The position numbers and the translations under genes are program-made. From Solen grandis (lineage: Eukaryota > Mollusca > Bivalvia > Adapedonta > Solenidae): a stretch of 64,000 nucleotides of DNA. The stretch is from positions 23,231,751-23,295,750 of the forward strand of contig CM037783.1 of the NCBI GenBank assembly GCA_021229015.1. Direction: 5' to 3'. This document shows positions 1 to 12,289 of the stretch, one piece after another. Under the pieces are notes generated by a model. That model searched no databases and was not told the DNA's origin. It saw nothing but the letters and a program-made list of their open reading frames with translations. Within the stretch, counting starts at the first letter, position 1. Every line of letters begins with the position of its first letter.

Positions 1-1029
1 GCAGGGATGATCCTTGGGTCAACCTTCACAAAAGTTGCTAAATTAAACTTGATCCATGTAGAACTCTGGTTGCCATGGCAACAAAAAGAAAAAGAAAAAT
101 GAAAACTTTAAAAACCATCTTCTTCGAAACTACTGGCCAGATTTTAAAATAAATTGGTACAGATGTTCCTTGGGTCAACCTCTACCAAAGTTGCTAAAAT
201 TATTCCGATCCGTAAAAAAACATGGCCACCAGGGGCGGGGCTTATTTGCCTTATATGTGTATAGGGAAAATTTTAAACAACATCTCCTCTGAAACCACTG
301 GACAGAATTCAATTAAACTTGGCAGGGATGATCCTTGGGTCAACCTTCACAAAAGTTGCTAAATTAAACTTGATCCATGTAGAACTCTGGTTGCCATGGC
401 AACAAAAAGAAAAAAAAATATGAAAACTTTAAAAATCATCTCTTCAAAACTACTGGCCAGATTCTAAAATAAAGAGGTACAGATGTACCTTGGGACAACC
501 TCTACCAAAGTTGCTAAAATTATTCCGATCCTAAAAAAAAACATGGCCGCCAGGGGCGGGGCTTATTTGCCTTATATGTGTATAGAGAAAATTTCAAACA
601 ACATCTCCTCTGAAACCACTGGACAGAATTTGATTAAACTTGGCAGGGATGATCCTTGGGTCAACCTCCACAAAAGTTCCTAAAATAAAGTTGATCCATA
701 TAGAACTCTTGTTGCCATGGCAACAAAAAGAAAAAAAAATGAAAACTTTAAAAATCATCTTCTTCAAAACTACTGGCCAGATTTTAAAATAAATTGGTAC
801 AGATGTTCCTTGGGTCAACCTCTACCAAAGTTGCTAAAATTATTCCGATCATTAAAAAAAACATGGCCGCCAGGGGCGGGGCTTATTTGCCTTATATGTA
901 TATAGAAAACCTTTAAACAACATCTCCTCTGAAACCACTGGACAGAATTTGATTAAACTTGGCAGGGATGATCCTTGGGTCAACCTATTTATCTCAGGTG
1001 AGCGATTTAGGGCCATCATGGGCCTCTTG
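1..1029 (+). repeat. 3' part of a Helentron-like element with ~320-bp tandem units
   Basis: Three full units start at 1, 322 and 643, and a fourth begins at 962 (periods 321, 321 and 319). Each carries GCAGGGATGATCCTTGGGTC, then GTTGCCATGGCAAC, a GGGGCGGGGC box and a TATATGT(A/G)TATAG stretch. The element ends at 992-1029 with CTCAGGTGAGCG, an imperfect hairpin AGGGCCATCATGGGCCT and a terminal CTTG. The 5' end lies off the window. A complete relative is at 29706-32636. Short open frames in the units (for example 717-905) repeat in every copy and are not genes. Confidence 0.9.
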
Positions 1030-1137
1030 TTTTAATATACTCTAGGAAAGATGTATTGATGGTATGAAGATTTATCTCATTTACAGATAGCATTCTGTTT
1101 GTTTTTTCATGACTGGCAAATTTTTCAAGTGGTTTAA

Positions 1138-1371
1138 CCCTTTCCCTCATAGAGGACATCATGAAAAGACCTATGCGAACAGCATAAAACCAGATCAGCC
1201 TGCAAGTAACTCGCAGGCTCATCAGGTTTTATGCTGTTTGCTGCTTCTCAGTGGTCTGGAAATGAGAATTTTGTAATTAAATTTGGTAAGCTTTAACTGT
1301 GGTTTTCTACAGATCAGGCTTTATGTGGTACCTATTGAGTGCGTCAAAATGAGTCTATATGAGGGAAAGGG
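1138..1371. mobile_element. piggyBac-type MITE with TTAA target duplication
   Basis: The 234-bp element begins CCCTTTCCCTCATA and ends with the exact inverse TATGAGGGAAAGGG. It is flanked by TTAA at 1134-1137 and 1372-1375. TTAA duplication plus CCYT-type termini is the hallmark of piggyBac elements. A second, internal palindrome at about 1178-1241 pairs CAGCATAAAACC with GGTTTTATGCTG and AGCCTGC with GCAGGCT. There is no coding capacity, so it must have been mobilised in trans. Confidence 0.8.
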
Positions 1372-1665
1372 TTAAATTTTTGCTGGCTATATGGAAAATC
1401 CACCTGCATTTTAAGAGTATGCCAGTGCTAAATCCCAGCCCTGATTTGTAGTTATATGCTCCTAACCCTGGTTACACATGAACTTATTTTAATAGTGCCT
1501 ACCAGTTAGTGAAACTGGTGTGATCTTATGTCTAATAATAATTATAGTGAAGTATTGCTACTTTTAAAGGAATGAGATGTTTTAAATGGTATCACAGTTA
1601 TGATGAGCAGTGTCATAATGGTCATCACTTTTGTTCACAGCTCCATTTATATCCCTCTGTCCTGG

Positions 1666-1905
1666 GTGGACAAGTGGTTAGAGTGTCCACCTTTGGAGAG
1701 GGAGGTTGTGGGTATGGTCCCAGGCAATAGTACCGGTATACCAAATGGTACTGGTTGGGTAGCTCCAATGTGACTGGGTGTGGTATCAAATGCCCCATGT
1801 TTATGGGGTGATTTTGCAGTGTGGCAGCACTATATTTGTCTCAAGTAGACTTAATTTATTACTGTCTTTTGGATGTTAAACCCAACAAACAAACAAGGTA
1901 ATGTT
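1666..1905 (+). mobile_element. tRNA-headed SINE (family A), full length
   Basis: The head at 1668-1735 resembles a tRNA promoter: GTGGTTAGAGTGTCCACC, then GGGTATGGTCCCAG about 50 bp later, in A-box and B-box positions. The body has ATGTGACTGGGTGTGGTAT, GCAGTGTGGCAGCACTATAT and CAAGTAGAC. It ends GTTAAACCCAACAAACAAACAA, a simple repeat tail. Body copies recur at 3649, 9106, 22368, 45034 and 45930. Confidence 0.75.
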
Positions 1906-3640
1906 CATTGTGCATAGTCATCCTAGATAATAGATAATTCAGTGGAGAGGAGTCCCTGGGATTTTTTTGGGGGGGTGAAGCAAATTTAGGAAGCAGTATA
2001 ATCACGACAGACTTCTACCTCTGTCTCAGGTAGCATTTAAAAACTATATCAGTCTCACTACCGAGATTGCTGCTGTCAACATTTCCAACTTAAATTCAAC
2101 TCATCATTTTTCCTCATTCATATTCTATTCACTGTCATCATCATCATCATCATCTTGCAACATTCACAATCATCAACAGCATGCTGTAGACAGAGGTATA
2201 GTTACGGTTACCTCACCACCATATAATTATATGCAGTATTTGTCATATGTTCCTGATATTTGGACAACTTTGGTATTGGTATTTATGTCAACAGCTTTCT
2301 GATTTGTAGGTTATGGAACCAGCTCTTTACAATATTTATGGTATAAGTCTGAATAAGATTTTATGACGCTAAAAATACTTCAGAACTACAATATGAAATA
2401 GTTTTACACACAGCAAGGTGATGTTTTTTTTAAGGAAGAGTTTAATAGATTGACAAGAGGGATGAGATGTTTTGGTTTTGGCCCAAGATTGACAAACCTA
2501 TTGTCCATGGTTTAATAGATAAAAAATTGGCTATGGTGATATAATCTCACCTCACGGTCCACTTCCTTCGCTGAATAGTCTGGCACGGTCTGTGGTCTAC
2601 CAGTGTAGGTATACAGACATATGTTTACATAGGGGGAGAGGGCTGGTGCTGTGTATAGAACTCAGTTGATAGAACAACTGTGGAGTTGTTTGGTTATTAG
2701 CACTTTATCAAGGAGATTGCATTTGTTGAGTGTGTAATTCTATTGAATTCTCTTGTCAAAGACATCAAAAATTGTGCATGTTTGTTTCTACATTTCATGG
2801 TATTCCAAACTGTCGTGCATTTGTTTTTCTGTTTAAATTCTGTAAGTAATTTAAGGACAGTGGTTTTTTTTCACCAGAAGAGTAAAGGTTTTGGTTGAAC
2901 AGAAGGAGAGTAATTACAAACTTTTTATGGAAATGTGTGGAAATAGTCCAGATAGTTGACATATCTTTGTGAAGTGCTGAAGTGTACAGGAAGTGAATGT
3001 GGAAGGATTGATCAGGGTCATGTCCAGTGCCCTGAACTACACATTTGAGTCAGTTCATGCCCGGGTTAATTCATGGTGTGTGAACAGACATATCTAGTCA
3101 GGAAGGTGTGACTGACTAATGCTGACCTGTCCATAAAGTGTGGTCCGCAACCAGTCTGTGTGACCCATTTTATCATCCCAGTGATTGACTATTTCGCCAT
3201 CTATCAAATCAACCAGGTGTCAGTAATGGATAACCAGTGCAGAGGTAACTAATGTTTTCTGCTTGAGAGATGGTCAGTCTGTGTGAGGGGGGTTGTAAGG
3301 AGACTGGTATTCGTGTCAGGTTTCAAGTTGGACAATGTTTAAACCACTGGTCAGTCTGTCCTGTCACAGTGTTCATTATGTGATAATATTCATTTCAGGT
3401 GAATTCAGGAGATGGCATCTACAAGCTTCGTCTACTTCATAACCTATAATTATTCTATAACATCTGGCCTTCCCTGAAATACTTTGGTGGTCCAGATTTC
3501 ATTATAAAAACTACCTGGGTTATTCAATTTTGAGTGAGCCTACCCGATAAAGAATACTAAAATGCACCAAAAACCAGAATCATGCCATTTTACAGGAATA
3601 ACTCCGTAATTATTGCTCATTTTTCTGAGTTGACAGTTTG
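1906..3640. other. AT-rich non-coding stretch
   Basis: I see no convincing exon or RNA gene here. It holds a short (CAT)n microsatellite near 2136-2156 and otherwise single-copy-looking AT-rich sequence. Confidence 0.5.
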
Positions 3641-3648
3641 TAGTAGGA

Positions 3649-3815
3649 GCCATTCAGGACTGGTTTACTTGTTGGCCCGGTGTCAGGATAACATTACGGA
3701 ATGTGGTATCATGCCACATGTCTACTGGCTGATACTGCAGTGTGGCAGAACTATATCTGTCTCATGTAGACATAGTCTCCAAACTACTGTCAGTGTGATG
3801 TTAAAACCAAAAAAA
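3649..3815 (+). mobile_element. 5'-truncated SINE (family A)
   Basis: It starts within the body (TTGGCCCGGTGTCAGGATAA) and runs through TGGTATCATGCCACATGTCT and CTGCAGTGTGGCAGAACTAT to a GATGTTAAAACC tail followed by A/C-rich sequence. The 5' tRNA head is missing, as expected of incomplete reverse transcription. Confidence 0.7.
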
Positions 3816-3950
3816 CAAACCAACAAAGAAAAAAATGATTTTAAAATGAGACAGTCTGACATTATTCCAAACCTTTGGTTTTCATAGTAATTCCTGATGC
3901 ATGTTGCTGCAACAGTGAAATACATGTAATCAATTATTAACTAATTATCC

Positions 3951-3965
3951 GGGGGGGGGGGGGGG
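3951..3965. repeat. poly-G run (15 G)
   Basis: An uninterrupted run of 15 G. Similar long G runs occur near 10382, 36843, 42507, 47858 and 52230. Confidence 0.95.
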
Positions 3966-5510
3966 ATACAGTAATTCCCATCAAGTGTCTGTTACACCTA
4001 GCCAATTTGGCTTGCCAAAGCTATATCAGAGCACAAATTTAGCAATGTTCAGGGATCAGTACTGAGTACTGGTACTGTTGAGCAGTGGTATCACCACGTA
4101 AAGGACGGGTACATTGTCCGAGCATCAGTGGAAAAAATAGCATCAGCAGGCGATGGAATTTTTTTAACTTGCACAAAGATTTCTGCCAGATTGTGCAATG
4201 GGACTACAACAATGACTTGGTTAATTTTAGTAGAGCACTAGAACCATCCCCATAATGGTTTGGCGGCTCTCAGATGGGCTCATTATACAGATGTGATACT
4301 ATAGTCTTGCAAATGTACTGACGATGTACTACTGTTCTTAAGCGAGATGATAGAGTTCTATACCATTCTGTTACTGTTGACAGAAAAGTTGTACAACTGG
4401 AACACTGGTGGTTCTATATTGGTATTGCTACGTGATATTTTGAGTCCTTTCTCGACAGCTACACTGATTTTCTCGCCATTGTTTAAATTATGTGGTCCAT
4501 TTAGAACCGGTGAGGTACATATTGGTAATGTGTGACAGGCACTTCAGATTCATGAGACAAGGTTAAAAAAAAAGAAAAAAAAGGAATGCTATGTCTGTAG
4601 GGACATTTTATGAAACATAATCTGTGTTGTTTGGATGATTATTTGCTTATTTCTAGAGTGTGTCTTTTAAAGTTAGCCCAGGGATATAAACACTCAAGAT
4701 AATCTGGTAAAAGAAAAAGCTAAAGAAAAGGAATGTAGCATTCCAAACATCAAAAGAAACCCCTTGTCTAGCTATGTGAAGAGCACTTGTCGGCCAGAAG
4801 TCTATGAGGCAGTGCTGTGAGAGAGGTCATCTACGGTTCTTTGATCTGACGAAGTCATGTGACAGTCAGAATGAACCCCACTTCCTGTCTGAGACATTGT
4901 GTGGAAGTTAATACATTCAGTGTGTGAAAACATGGATCTGGCATTTTGTTGAATACTATCAAACTTATCAATATAGGATGTTGTCATTATAGAAAATAAA
5001 AAACTATTATGGTTTCCAGTGTTCATGCAGGATTAGTATAAAAGGTCAAGCACAACAGTTTTATTTATTATCTGTTAAAATATGCTAGTATAAGAACAAC
5101 TGTGAAAAAAGTACATGTATATACTGAAATTTGATTTTCGATATCACAATTTTTAACTCTGTTTTTATAAAATTCACATGCACAACTTGATAAAACTGTT
5201 AACATTACAACAAGGTCAAACAGTTCATATAACATGTTAAATTACGACATTTTGTAAAGATACATTTATATGATATTAAGAAAGGCAAGGTATTGAAATT
5301 GATATTTGTTCTTTCAGCAATGTTGCAGGTGTCATGTGACCCCAAAAATTTAGAAACTGCAGAACTATTGTCTAAAACAGCATCAAACATACTTTAAGTG
5401 ATTTTCATGTAAAAAAAAAATACCATGCCCATGTTTTATCAGGAAAAAGGAAGGTTTTCAGAAAAGGTAAAATTATTCTTGTTGTGGTTCACCAAAAGAT
5501 TTACATTGGT
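3966..5510. other. AT-rich non-coding stretch
   Basis: No exon, RNA or repeat structure can be supported. The open frames here are short and lack coding character. Confidence 0.45.
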
Positions 5511-5517
5511 TGGGAAA

Positions 5518-5665
5518 CAAGATCTTACAACTAATACTAATCTCTCTCAATGGTTTGTGGATTGGACCAGTACTTTGCACCTGGAAAGGCCATGAAGAAT
5601 CCTTGCCCTCTATTTGGTTCAAATCAACAGCCTTTGGACCCATACGTGATCACTGGACCACGGCA
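5518..5665. mobile_element. fragment of SINE-like family B
   Basis: The core GATTGGACCAGTACTTTGCA is followed by CCTGG. It recurs with few changes at 12094-12119, at 38825-38850 (inverted) and at about 63917 next to the right edge. Copies sit beside B-box-like sequence (GTTCAATCCCC near 38792), so a tRNA-related SINE is plausible. No target duplication was found. Confidence 0.4.
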
Positions 5666-5862
5666 AAAATGATTGTTAAATTTTACTGTACAATAATAAT
5701 GAATACATGAAAAGGTCACTAAATTGTCATTTTATTCACTAATTGTAGGAGACATTTATAATTTTGAAGATGTGTATGCTCATTAAATGTCAAACATGCA
5801 TTTTCACAAATGATCTTCCTCAAGATTGTGGAATTAAAATATAGTATTAGAAAATGGTATGA

Positions 5863-8540
5863 AGGATTAGATGTAGGTAGTAGATAGACCAAAACATGAG
5901 ACACATTGTACTGATAATTAGGATTAGATGTAGGTAGTAGATAGACCAAAACATGAGACACAATGTACTGATAATTAGGATTAGATGTAGGTAGTAGATA
6001 GACCAAAACATGAGACACATGTACTGATAATTAGGATTAGATGTAGGTAGTAGATAGACCAAAACATGAGACACAATGTACTGATAATTAGGATTAGATG
6101 TAGGTAGTAGATAGACCAAAACATGAGACACATTGTACTGATAATTAGGATTAGATGTAGGTAGTAGATAGACCAAAACATGAGACACAATGTACTGATA
6201 ATTAGGATTAGATGTAGGTAGTAGATAGACCAAAACATGAGACACATTGTACTGATAATTAGGATTAGATGTAGGTAGTAGATAGACCAAAACATGAGAC
6301 ACAATGTACTGATAATTAGGATTAGATGTAGGTAGTAGACAGACCAAAACATGAGACACAATGTACTGATAATTAGGATTAGATGTAGGTAGTAGACAGA
6401 CCAAAACATGAGACACAATGTACTGATAATTAGAATTAGATGTAGGTAGTAGACAGACCAAAACATGAGACACAATGTACTGATAATTAGGATTAGATGT
6501 AGGTAGTAGACAGACCAAAACATGAGACACATTGTACTGATAATTAGGATGAGATGTAGGTAGTAGATAGACCAAAACATGAGACGCAGTGTACTGATAA
6601 TTAGGATTAGATGTAGGTAGTAGACAGACCAAAACATGAGACACATTGTACTGATAATTAGGATTAGATGTAGGTAGTAGATAGACCAAAACATGAGACA
6701 CAATGTACTGATAATTAGGATTAGATGTAGGTAGTAGATAGACCAAAACATGAGACACATTGTACTGATAATTAGGATTAGATGTAGGTAGTAGATAGAC
6801 CAAAACATGAGACACATTGTACTGATAATTAGGATTAGATGTAGGTAGTAGACAGACCAAAACATGAGACACAATGTACTGATAATTAGGATTAGATGTA
6901 GGTAGTAGACAGACCAAAACATGAGACACAATGTACTGATAATTAGGATTAGATGTAGGTAGTAGATAGACCAAAACATGAGACACAATGTACTGATAAT
7001 TAGGATTAGATGTAGGTAGTAGACAGACCAAAACATGAGACACAATGTACTGATAATTAGGATTAGATGTAGGTAGTAGATAGACCAAAACATGAGACGC
7101 AGTGTACTGATAATTAGGATTAGATGTAGGTAGTAGACAGACCAAAACATGAGACACAATGTACTGATAATTAGGATTAGATGTAGGTAGTAGATAGACC
7201 AAAACATGAGACACATTGTACTGATAATTAGGATTAGATGTAGGTAGTAGATAGACCAAAACATGAGACACATTGTACTGATAATTAGGATTAGATGTAG
7301 GTAGTAGATAGACCAAAACATGAGACACATTGTACTGATAATTAGGATTAGATGTAGGTAGTAGACAGACCAAAACATGAGACACAATGTACTGATAATT
7401 AGAATTAGATGTAGGTAGTAGACAGACCAAAACATGAGACACAATGTACTGATAATTAGGATTAGATGTAGGTAGTAGATAGACCAAAACATGAGACACA
7501 ATGTACTGATAATTAGGATTAGATGTAGGTAGTAGACAGACCAAAACATGAGACACAATGTACTGATAATTAGGATTAGATGTAGGTAGTAGATAGACCA
7601 AAACATGAGACACAATGTACTGATAATTAGGATTAGATGTAGGTAGTAGACAGACCAAAACATGAGACACAATGTACTGATAATTAGGATTAGATGTAGG
7701 TAGTAGATAGACCAAAACATGAGACACAATGTACTGATAATTAGGATTAGATGTAGGTAGTAGATAGACCAAAACATGAGACACAATGTACTGATAATTA
7801 GGATTAGATGTAGGTAGTAGACAGACCAAAACATGAGACACAATGTACTGATAATTAGGATTAGATGTAGGTAGTAGATAGACCAAAACATGAGACACAA
7901 TGTACTGATAATTAGGATTAGATGTAGGTAGTAGACAGACCAAAACATGAGACACATTGTACTGATAATTAGGATTAGATGTAGGTAGTAGATAGACCAA
8001 AACATGAGACACAATGTACTGATAATTAGGATTAGATGTAGGTAGTAGACAGACCAAAACATGAGACACAATGTACTGATAATTAGGATTAGATGTAGGT
8101 AGTAGACAGACCAAAACATGAGACACATTGTACTGATAATTAGGATTAGATGTAGGTAGTAGATAGACCAAAACATGAGACGCAGTGTACTGATAATTAG
8201 GATTAGATGTAGGTAGTAGATAGACCAAAACATGAGACACAATGTACTGATAATTAGGATTAGATGTAGGTAGTAGACAGACCAAAACATGAGACACATT
8301 GTACTGATAATTAGGATTAGATGTAGGTAGTAGATAGACCAAAACATGAGACACAATGTACTGATAATTAGGATTAGATGTAGGTAGTAGATAGACCAAA
8401 ACATGAGACACAATGTACTGATAATTAGGATTAGATGTAGGTAGTAGATAGACCAAAACATGAGACGCAGTGTACTGATAATTAGATTAGATGTAGGTAG
8501 TAGATAGACCAAAACATGAGACGCAGTGTACTGATAATTA
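5863..8540. repeat. 57-bp minisatellite, about 47 copies
   Basis: The unit starts AGGATTAGATGTAGGTAGTA and ends GTACTGATAATT. Copies are almost identical and vary at a few fixed sites: TAGATAG or TAGACAG, and CACAATG, CACATTG or CGCAGTG; one copy has GATGAGATG and two have GAATTAG. Two copies lack one base (about 6018 and 8484). Because 57 is a multiple of three and the unit lacks stops in two of three minus frames, two overlapping minus-strand frames of 869 and 843 codons (5847-8456 and 5981-8512) stay open. I treat these as products of the repeat rather than genes: the predicted proteins are pure 19-residue iterations (SHVLV(Y/C)LLPTSNPNYQY), and two unrelated frames are equally open. Confidence 0.97.
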
Positions 8541-9100
8541 ATTCAGTATTGTAAACTAGGTGTATTTCAGTGTGAATATTTATACACCTGTTTTGTCTAA
8601 ATACCTGAGAGGTTTGCAGCATATCTGCTGTAAGTGTTTGAGGTATATAACTACTGCATGTCTCAGGCTCCTGGAGCACTTTAATGTTAAGATGTAGATA
8701 AAACAAACTTTGTTGGAGATGCTTATGTCTAAAAAAATATTGCTGGTCTATAAGTGTGCAATTTTACATCCTCCACCTGTAATTTTTTAACTTCTTAGGT
8801 AAATATAAAATTAAGCAGAGTAAAAGATAAGCAAGGTATTTGAGAACATGTATTTTCTCAATTAATTTTGGCAAAGCAATAGTTTTCAGAATCATGGGGT
8901 AACTAAAAACAAAGGAATTTATAAAAACTCAATTAAGATATTGGTAGTTGTATACAAAATATACAGAATACCCAATTAACATTTTTCAAAAACCAAATTA
9001 AACTGCACAAAAACCCAATTAATATATAAAAGTCAGGGTAAATTACCAAGTTTGTGGAAAAAAATAATATTTAGCTCTGAAATCAAGACAATGTAGGGGA
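8541..9100. other. AT-rich flank of the minisatellite
   Basis: No gene or repeat recognised. The sequence is A/T-rich and of low complexity. Confidence 0.45.
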
Positions 9101-9105
9101 CCAGT

Positions 9106-9240
9106 TGTGGTTAGGACTGGCTGTCCTGGTGTCAGGATAATGTGACTGGGTGTGGTATGATGTCACATGTCTACAGTGTGATACTGCAGTGTGACAGCAC
9201 TATATCTGTCTCAAGTAGACATAGTCCCCAAACCAAACCA
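9106..9240 (+). mobile_element. 5'-truncated SINE (family A)
   Basis: A body-only copy with GTGACTGGGTGTGGTATGAT, CTGCAGTGTGACAGCACTAT and CAAGTAGACATAGTC, followed by an (AACC)n tail. Confidence 0.65.
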
Positions 9241-9477
9241 AACCAAACAACCAATGTAGAGGTACCTCCCTGCATAACACTAAGTTCATTATACTATACT
9301 GAAAACATGTACATTATTTTACTACTCAGAGAAATAGTTTCAAATTTTATAATCATTGATTAAATAAACTTGAATGAAATATGTGAATGCACAAGTTTAT
9401 CAGTTGCAGTTCATTTGGAGGTATTTGTACCACTACTATCATGGGCTGCACTACCTTTAAGAGGACACACACTCTGT

Positions 9478-9570
9478 CAGCTGAGCTCAGTTGGTTGTAG
9501 TGTTCATTTTTATCTGCAGGCACTGCAAGGTCAGGATGCGAGTTTGAAACCTACTGGACAAGATTGCATT
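9478..9570 (+). mobile_element. tRNA-like SINE head
   Basis: GAGCTCAGTTGGTTGTAGTG resembles a tRNA D-arm/A box. About 50 bp on, GCGAGTTTGAAACCTAC resembles a B box, and a T-rich tail follows. The acceptor arms do not pair, so it is not a functional tRNA gene. A pol III-type SINE remnant is the best reading. Confidence 0.4.
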
Positions 9571-10059
9571 TTTTTTATTATTATTATTTAATATTCTTTC
9601 AATTTCCTTATCAAAAATAAATACCTTACTCAAGAGAATGAAAGTCACTGTGATTATTTTTTCCTTAGAACAATCAAGTAATAAAAAGTTACACATATAT
9701 GTTTTAGCTCTATTTTATAAAATTTAATGGCATTCTTTGGCAAGATTTTTAGAAATATGTTTTAAATACTAGTTATATATACATTGATATATGTATTCTT
9801 GTACATTTGTTGTTTTATAATTTTGCTTCCTTTTGATTAAAATTAAAATCCATAGTACATGTATATTAATGTAAGTCTAATAAATTGTAAGAGAGAGAGA
9901 GAGAAAGGAGGAAGAAAGAGAGGCAATGTGCTTATTGTAAGCCATCCATTTAAGACAAATTCCTTCTTTCTTTTTGTGGTAATGCATGTTAAAGCAGGTT
10001 GGTGACAATGGGTATATTGGTGTTGCTTGTAAACTCAATCCTTGTTTTTTAAGGTTCAG

Positions 10060-10199
10060 TCCCAGTAATGGTTCCACTACATCTTGGACCACTTGACCTC
10101 TACCAAGGTAACCAAAGTACCCAAATGAAACATTAGGAAACCTTGGTTTTCTCCATGAAAGGCCATGAGGTCCGAAATGTAGCAGAACCATTACAGGGA
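10060..10199. mobile_element. 140-bp foldback element
   Basis: The left arm TCCCAGTAATGGTTCCACTA pairs with the right end (reverse complement TCCCTGTAATGGTTCTGCTA), and pairing continues inward through TTGGACC/GGTCC and CCAAGGT/ACCTTGG. Almost the whole element is one long hairpin. No clean target duplication is visible. A minus-strand frame of 104 codons over it (9877-10191) is explained by the palindrome. Confidence 0.65.
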
Positions 10200-10361
10200 C
10201 TTTACCTTAAGTTCTCTATAAACTATATACAAAATAAATAAAACATAATTAGTAAAACCCAAGTTCTCTTATTTTGATTGTTGCATGAAATGTATGTGCA
10301 CTCATTAAACTGTACTTTAGTGTCAAGGTCAACCTGAGAAAGTTAGGGTAGGCCTAATTTG

Positions 10362-10392
10362 TATGTGTGTGTGTGTGTGGAGGGGGGGGGGG
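10362..10392. repeat. (GT)n followed by poly-G
   Basis: A GT microsatellite runs directly into a G run of 11. The same GT-then-G order is found at 47844-47876 and 52216-52245. Confidence 0.9.
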
Positions 10393-10530
10393 ATTTGACC
10401 CCCAGGGCAGAGTGATTAACCTTGTCAGTATTAGAAGATGTCTGCTGACCCCATTAATTCTTGATCAAGCTTTAATTATCCCGTGGGGGACAGTTAGTGA
10501 ATGTAAATTGCTGAACTTACAGATATTCAG

Positions 10531-10712
10531 TCAGGTTTAGTTGACATCAGGGAACTTAAGGTATTCGTTCAAGTTTTCTACGTGTCTTGAGTCAGGTTTA
10601 GTTGGAAATCAGGGAACTTAAGGTATTCGTTCAAGTTTTCTACGTGTCTTGAGTCAGGTTTAGTTGGACATCAGGGAACTTAAGGTATTCGTTCAAGTTT
10701 TCTACGTGTCTT
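10531..10712 (+). repeat. three tandem copies of a ~62-bp unit
   Basis: Copies start at 10531, 10592 and 10654. Each runs from TCAGGTTTAGTTG through GGGAACTTAAGGTATTCG to TTTTCTACGTGTCTTG and they are nearly identical, so the duplication is recent. Confidence 0.9.
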
Positions 10713-11423
10713 GTGTTACTTGTGTTGTTTTAGGTCTTCCATTTGATTTTAAAAAAAAATGTTGGTATGATTTTCTAAAGCAAAAACTATTTTGATGCAA
10801 ACTTATATTTTGTCTTTCTTTTTTTCTTGATATCGAGGGATGACTAGGAAACTGTTCTATCTTCTCTATAATGCTGATTGCTCATGGAGATGTTTTATGG
10901 TCGGCCCTCAATACACAATTTTGACATAATCCTCAGAAACTATTTTGACTTAATCCTAAGAAATTCATTAAGAATGGTTCTCTTAAAGTTTCTTAACAAA
11001 ATTGTCCTAGTGATGTATTCAACACAATGACTCAGGTAAGGATGTTTCTGTGGTATATGATACATGTGATGACTTTAGCCACAACTCTATATACGTTCCT
11101 CTCTCTCTCTTTCTCTCTCTCTCTGTTAAAATAAAAATATCCACTTGTTATGATGTCTCAACATTTGTTCATTAATTTTATATACCAATTTTAATTTTAG
11201 TATGATTCACTTTGTACAACTTTTAAATTAGTTTTTTATGTCTGATTTTGTTTTCTGGATGGCAAAATTATCTTGGTCAGTTAATTCTAATTCTTTTATG
11301 ATTTTAAGAAATTTACATCCAGCTTGTGTCATGACTGAGTTCCGGTTGTTCATTGTGAATAATACACTGTTGCATGACTAGACTTCAGGTGCCCATTGCA
11401 TCTTTTAGGGGTGTGGTCCTTTT
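10713..11423. other. AT-rich stretch without a gene
   Basis: Only a CT microsatellite near 11100-11125 stands out. No exon can be supported. Confidence 0.45.
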
Positions 11424-11820
11424 TATACGCCCATCTTAAGATGGGGCGTATTATGTGAACACTCACGGCGGGCGGGCGTGGAAATTTGTTGTCCGGGCTC
11501 TAACTTCAATACCGTTTGCCCAATCCTTTTCAAACTTTCCACACATGTGCATGGCCATAATATCTCGGATGAGTTCGATATCCAGCATTATCGCGTGAAT
11601 GACTTAGAAGTTATGGTCCTTGACGTACACAAAATACTTGAAATTGTGATTGTCCGGGCTCTAACTTCAATACTGTTTGCCCAATCCTCTTCAAACTTTC
11701 CACACATGTGCATTGCCATGATATCTTGGCTGAGTTCGATATCCAGCATTATCATGTGAATGACTTTGAAGTTATGGCCCTTGATGTACACAACATACTT
11801 GAAAATTTGCTTGTCCCTAG
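11424..11820 (+). repeat. Helentron-like repeat, TATACGCCCATC head
   Basis: The 5' end is a hairpin (ATACGCCCATCTTAAGATGGGGCGTAT spread over 11425-11451), followed by a G/C-rich GGCGGGCGGGCGTGG stretch. Two units ~161 bp apart follow, starting TGTCCGGGCTCTAACTTC at about 11490 and 11651, with CAATCCT(T/C)TTCAAACTTTCC inside. A related inverted terminus, GATGGGCGTATTTT, lies near 11991. The 3' end is not resolved. Confidence 0.6.
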
Positions 11821-12053
11821 TCCTTAGACCCTATGAGGTGTTGTCAGATCTTGCAGTTAATTAATGGAAATGTATCAACAGTTTTTTTTTTATGATTAAC
11901 ATTCATTAACTAATGGGATTTTGGAATTATTTTGCTTATTTATGGACAGTAGCTTGTTTCTCTGAGCTATTTCTGAGAGTCCCCATACTATGATGGGCGT
12001 ATTTTGTGGCCGTCCTGACCCTCGTTCTACTTATTTATTTTACCTAGATTTGG

Positions 12054-12235
12054 AAATAAGTTCTTACAATCTTACTAATCTGTCTTGACTGTTCCTGGGT
12101 TGGATCTGTACTTGCTACCTGGGGAGGTCATGAATTTTTTTTTGCCGCAAACAGGGTTTGAATCCATATCCATCAGATCTGCAGTCACTTATGTTTCCAC
12201 AGGACCAAGGCACCCTCCATCACTAGTCAGTAGTG
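12054..12235. mobile_element. fragment of SINE-like family B
   Basis: It contains GGGTTGGATCTGTACTTGCT and ACCTGGGGAGGTCATGAA, the family B core, then GTTTGAATCC, a B-box-like motif on the + strand. The copy is degenerate. Confidence 0.4.
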
Positions 12236-12289
12236 TTCAGGTGGGAAATTTATGTAATTGTTCTCTGCAGGAAACCCCTGCTGTCTGTC

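Noticed and set aside
5847..8512. Two very long minus-strand open frames (869 and 843 codons) that look like a repeat protein
   Set aside because: Both are produced by the 57-bp minisatellite: the unit length is a multiple of three and two minus frames lack stops. Two overlapping frames cannot both be coding, there is no promoter or non-repeat domain, and single-base deletions break the frames near the ends.
5863..8540. CRISPR-like direct repeats
   Set aside because: The whole unit is repeated, with no unique spacers, in animal DNA. It is a minisatellite.
11030..11045. ATGACTCAG|GTAAGG as thioredoxin exon 1
   Set aside because: Only three codons, with no upstream extension and a poor fit to the expected eight-codon exon.
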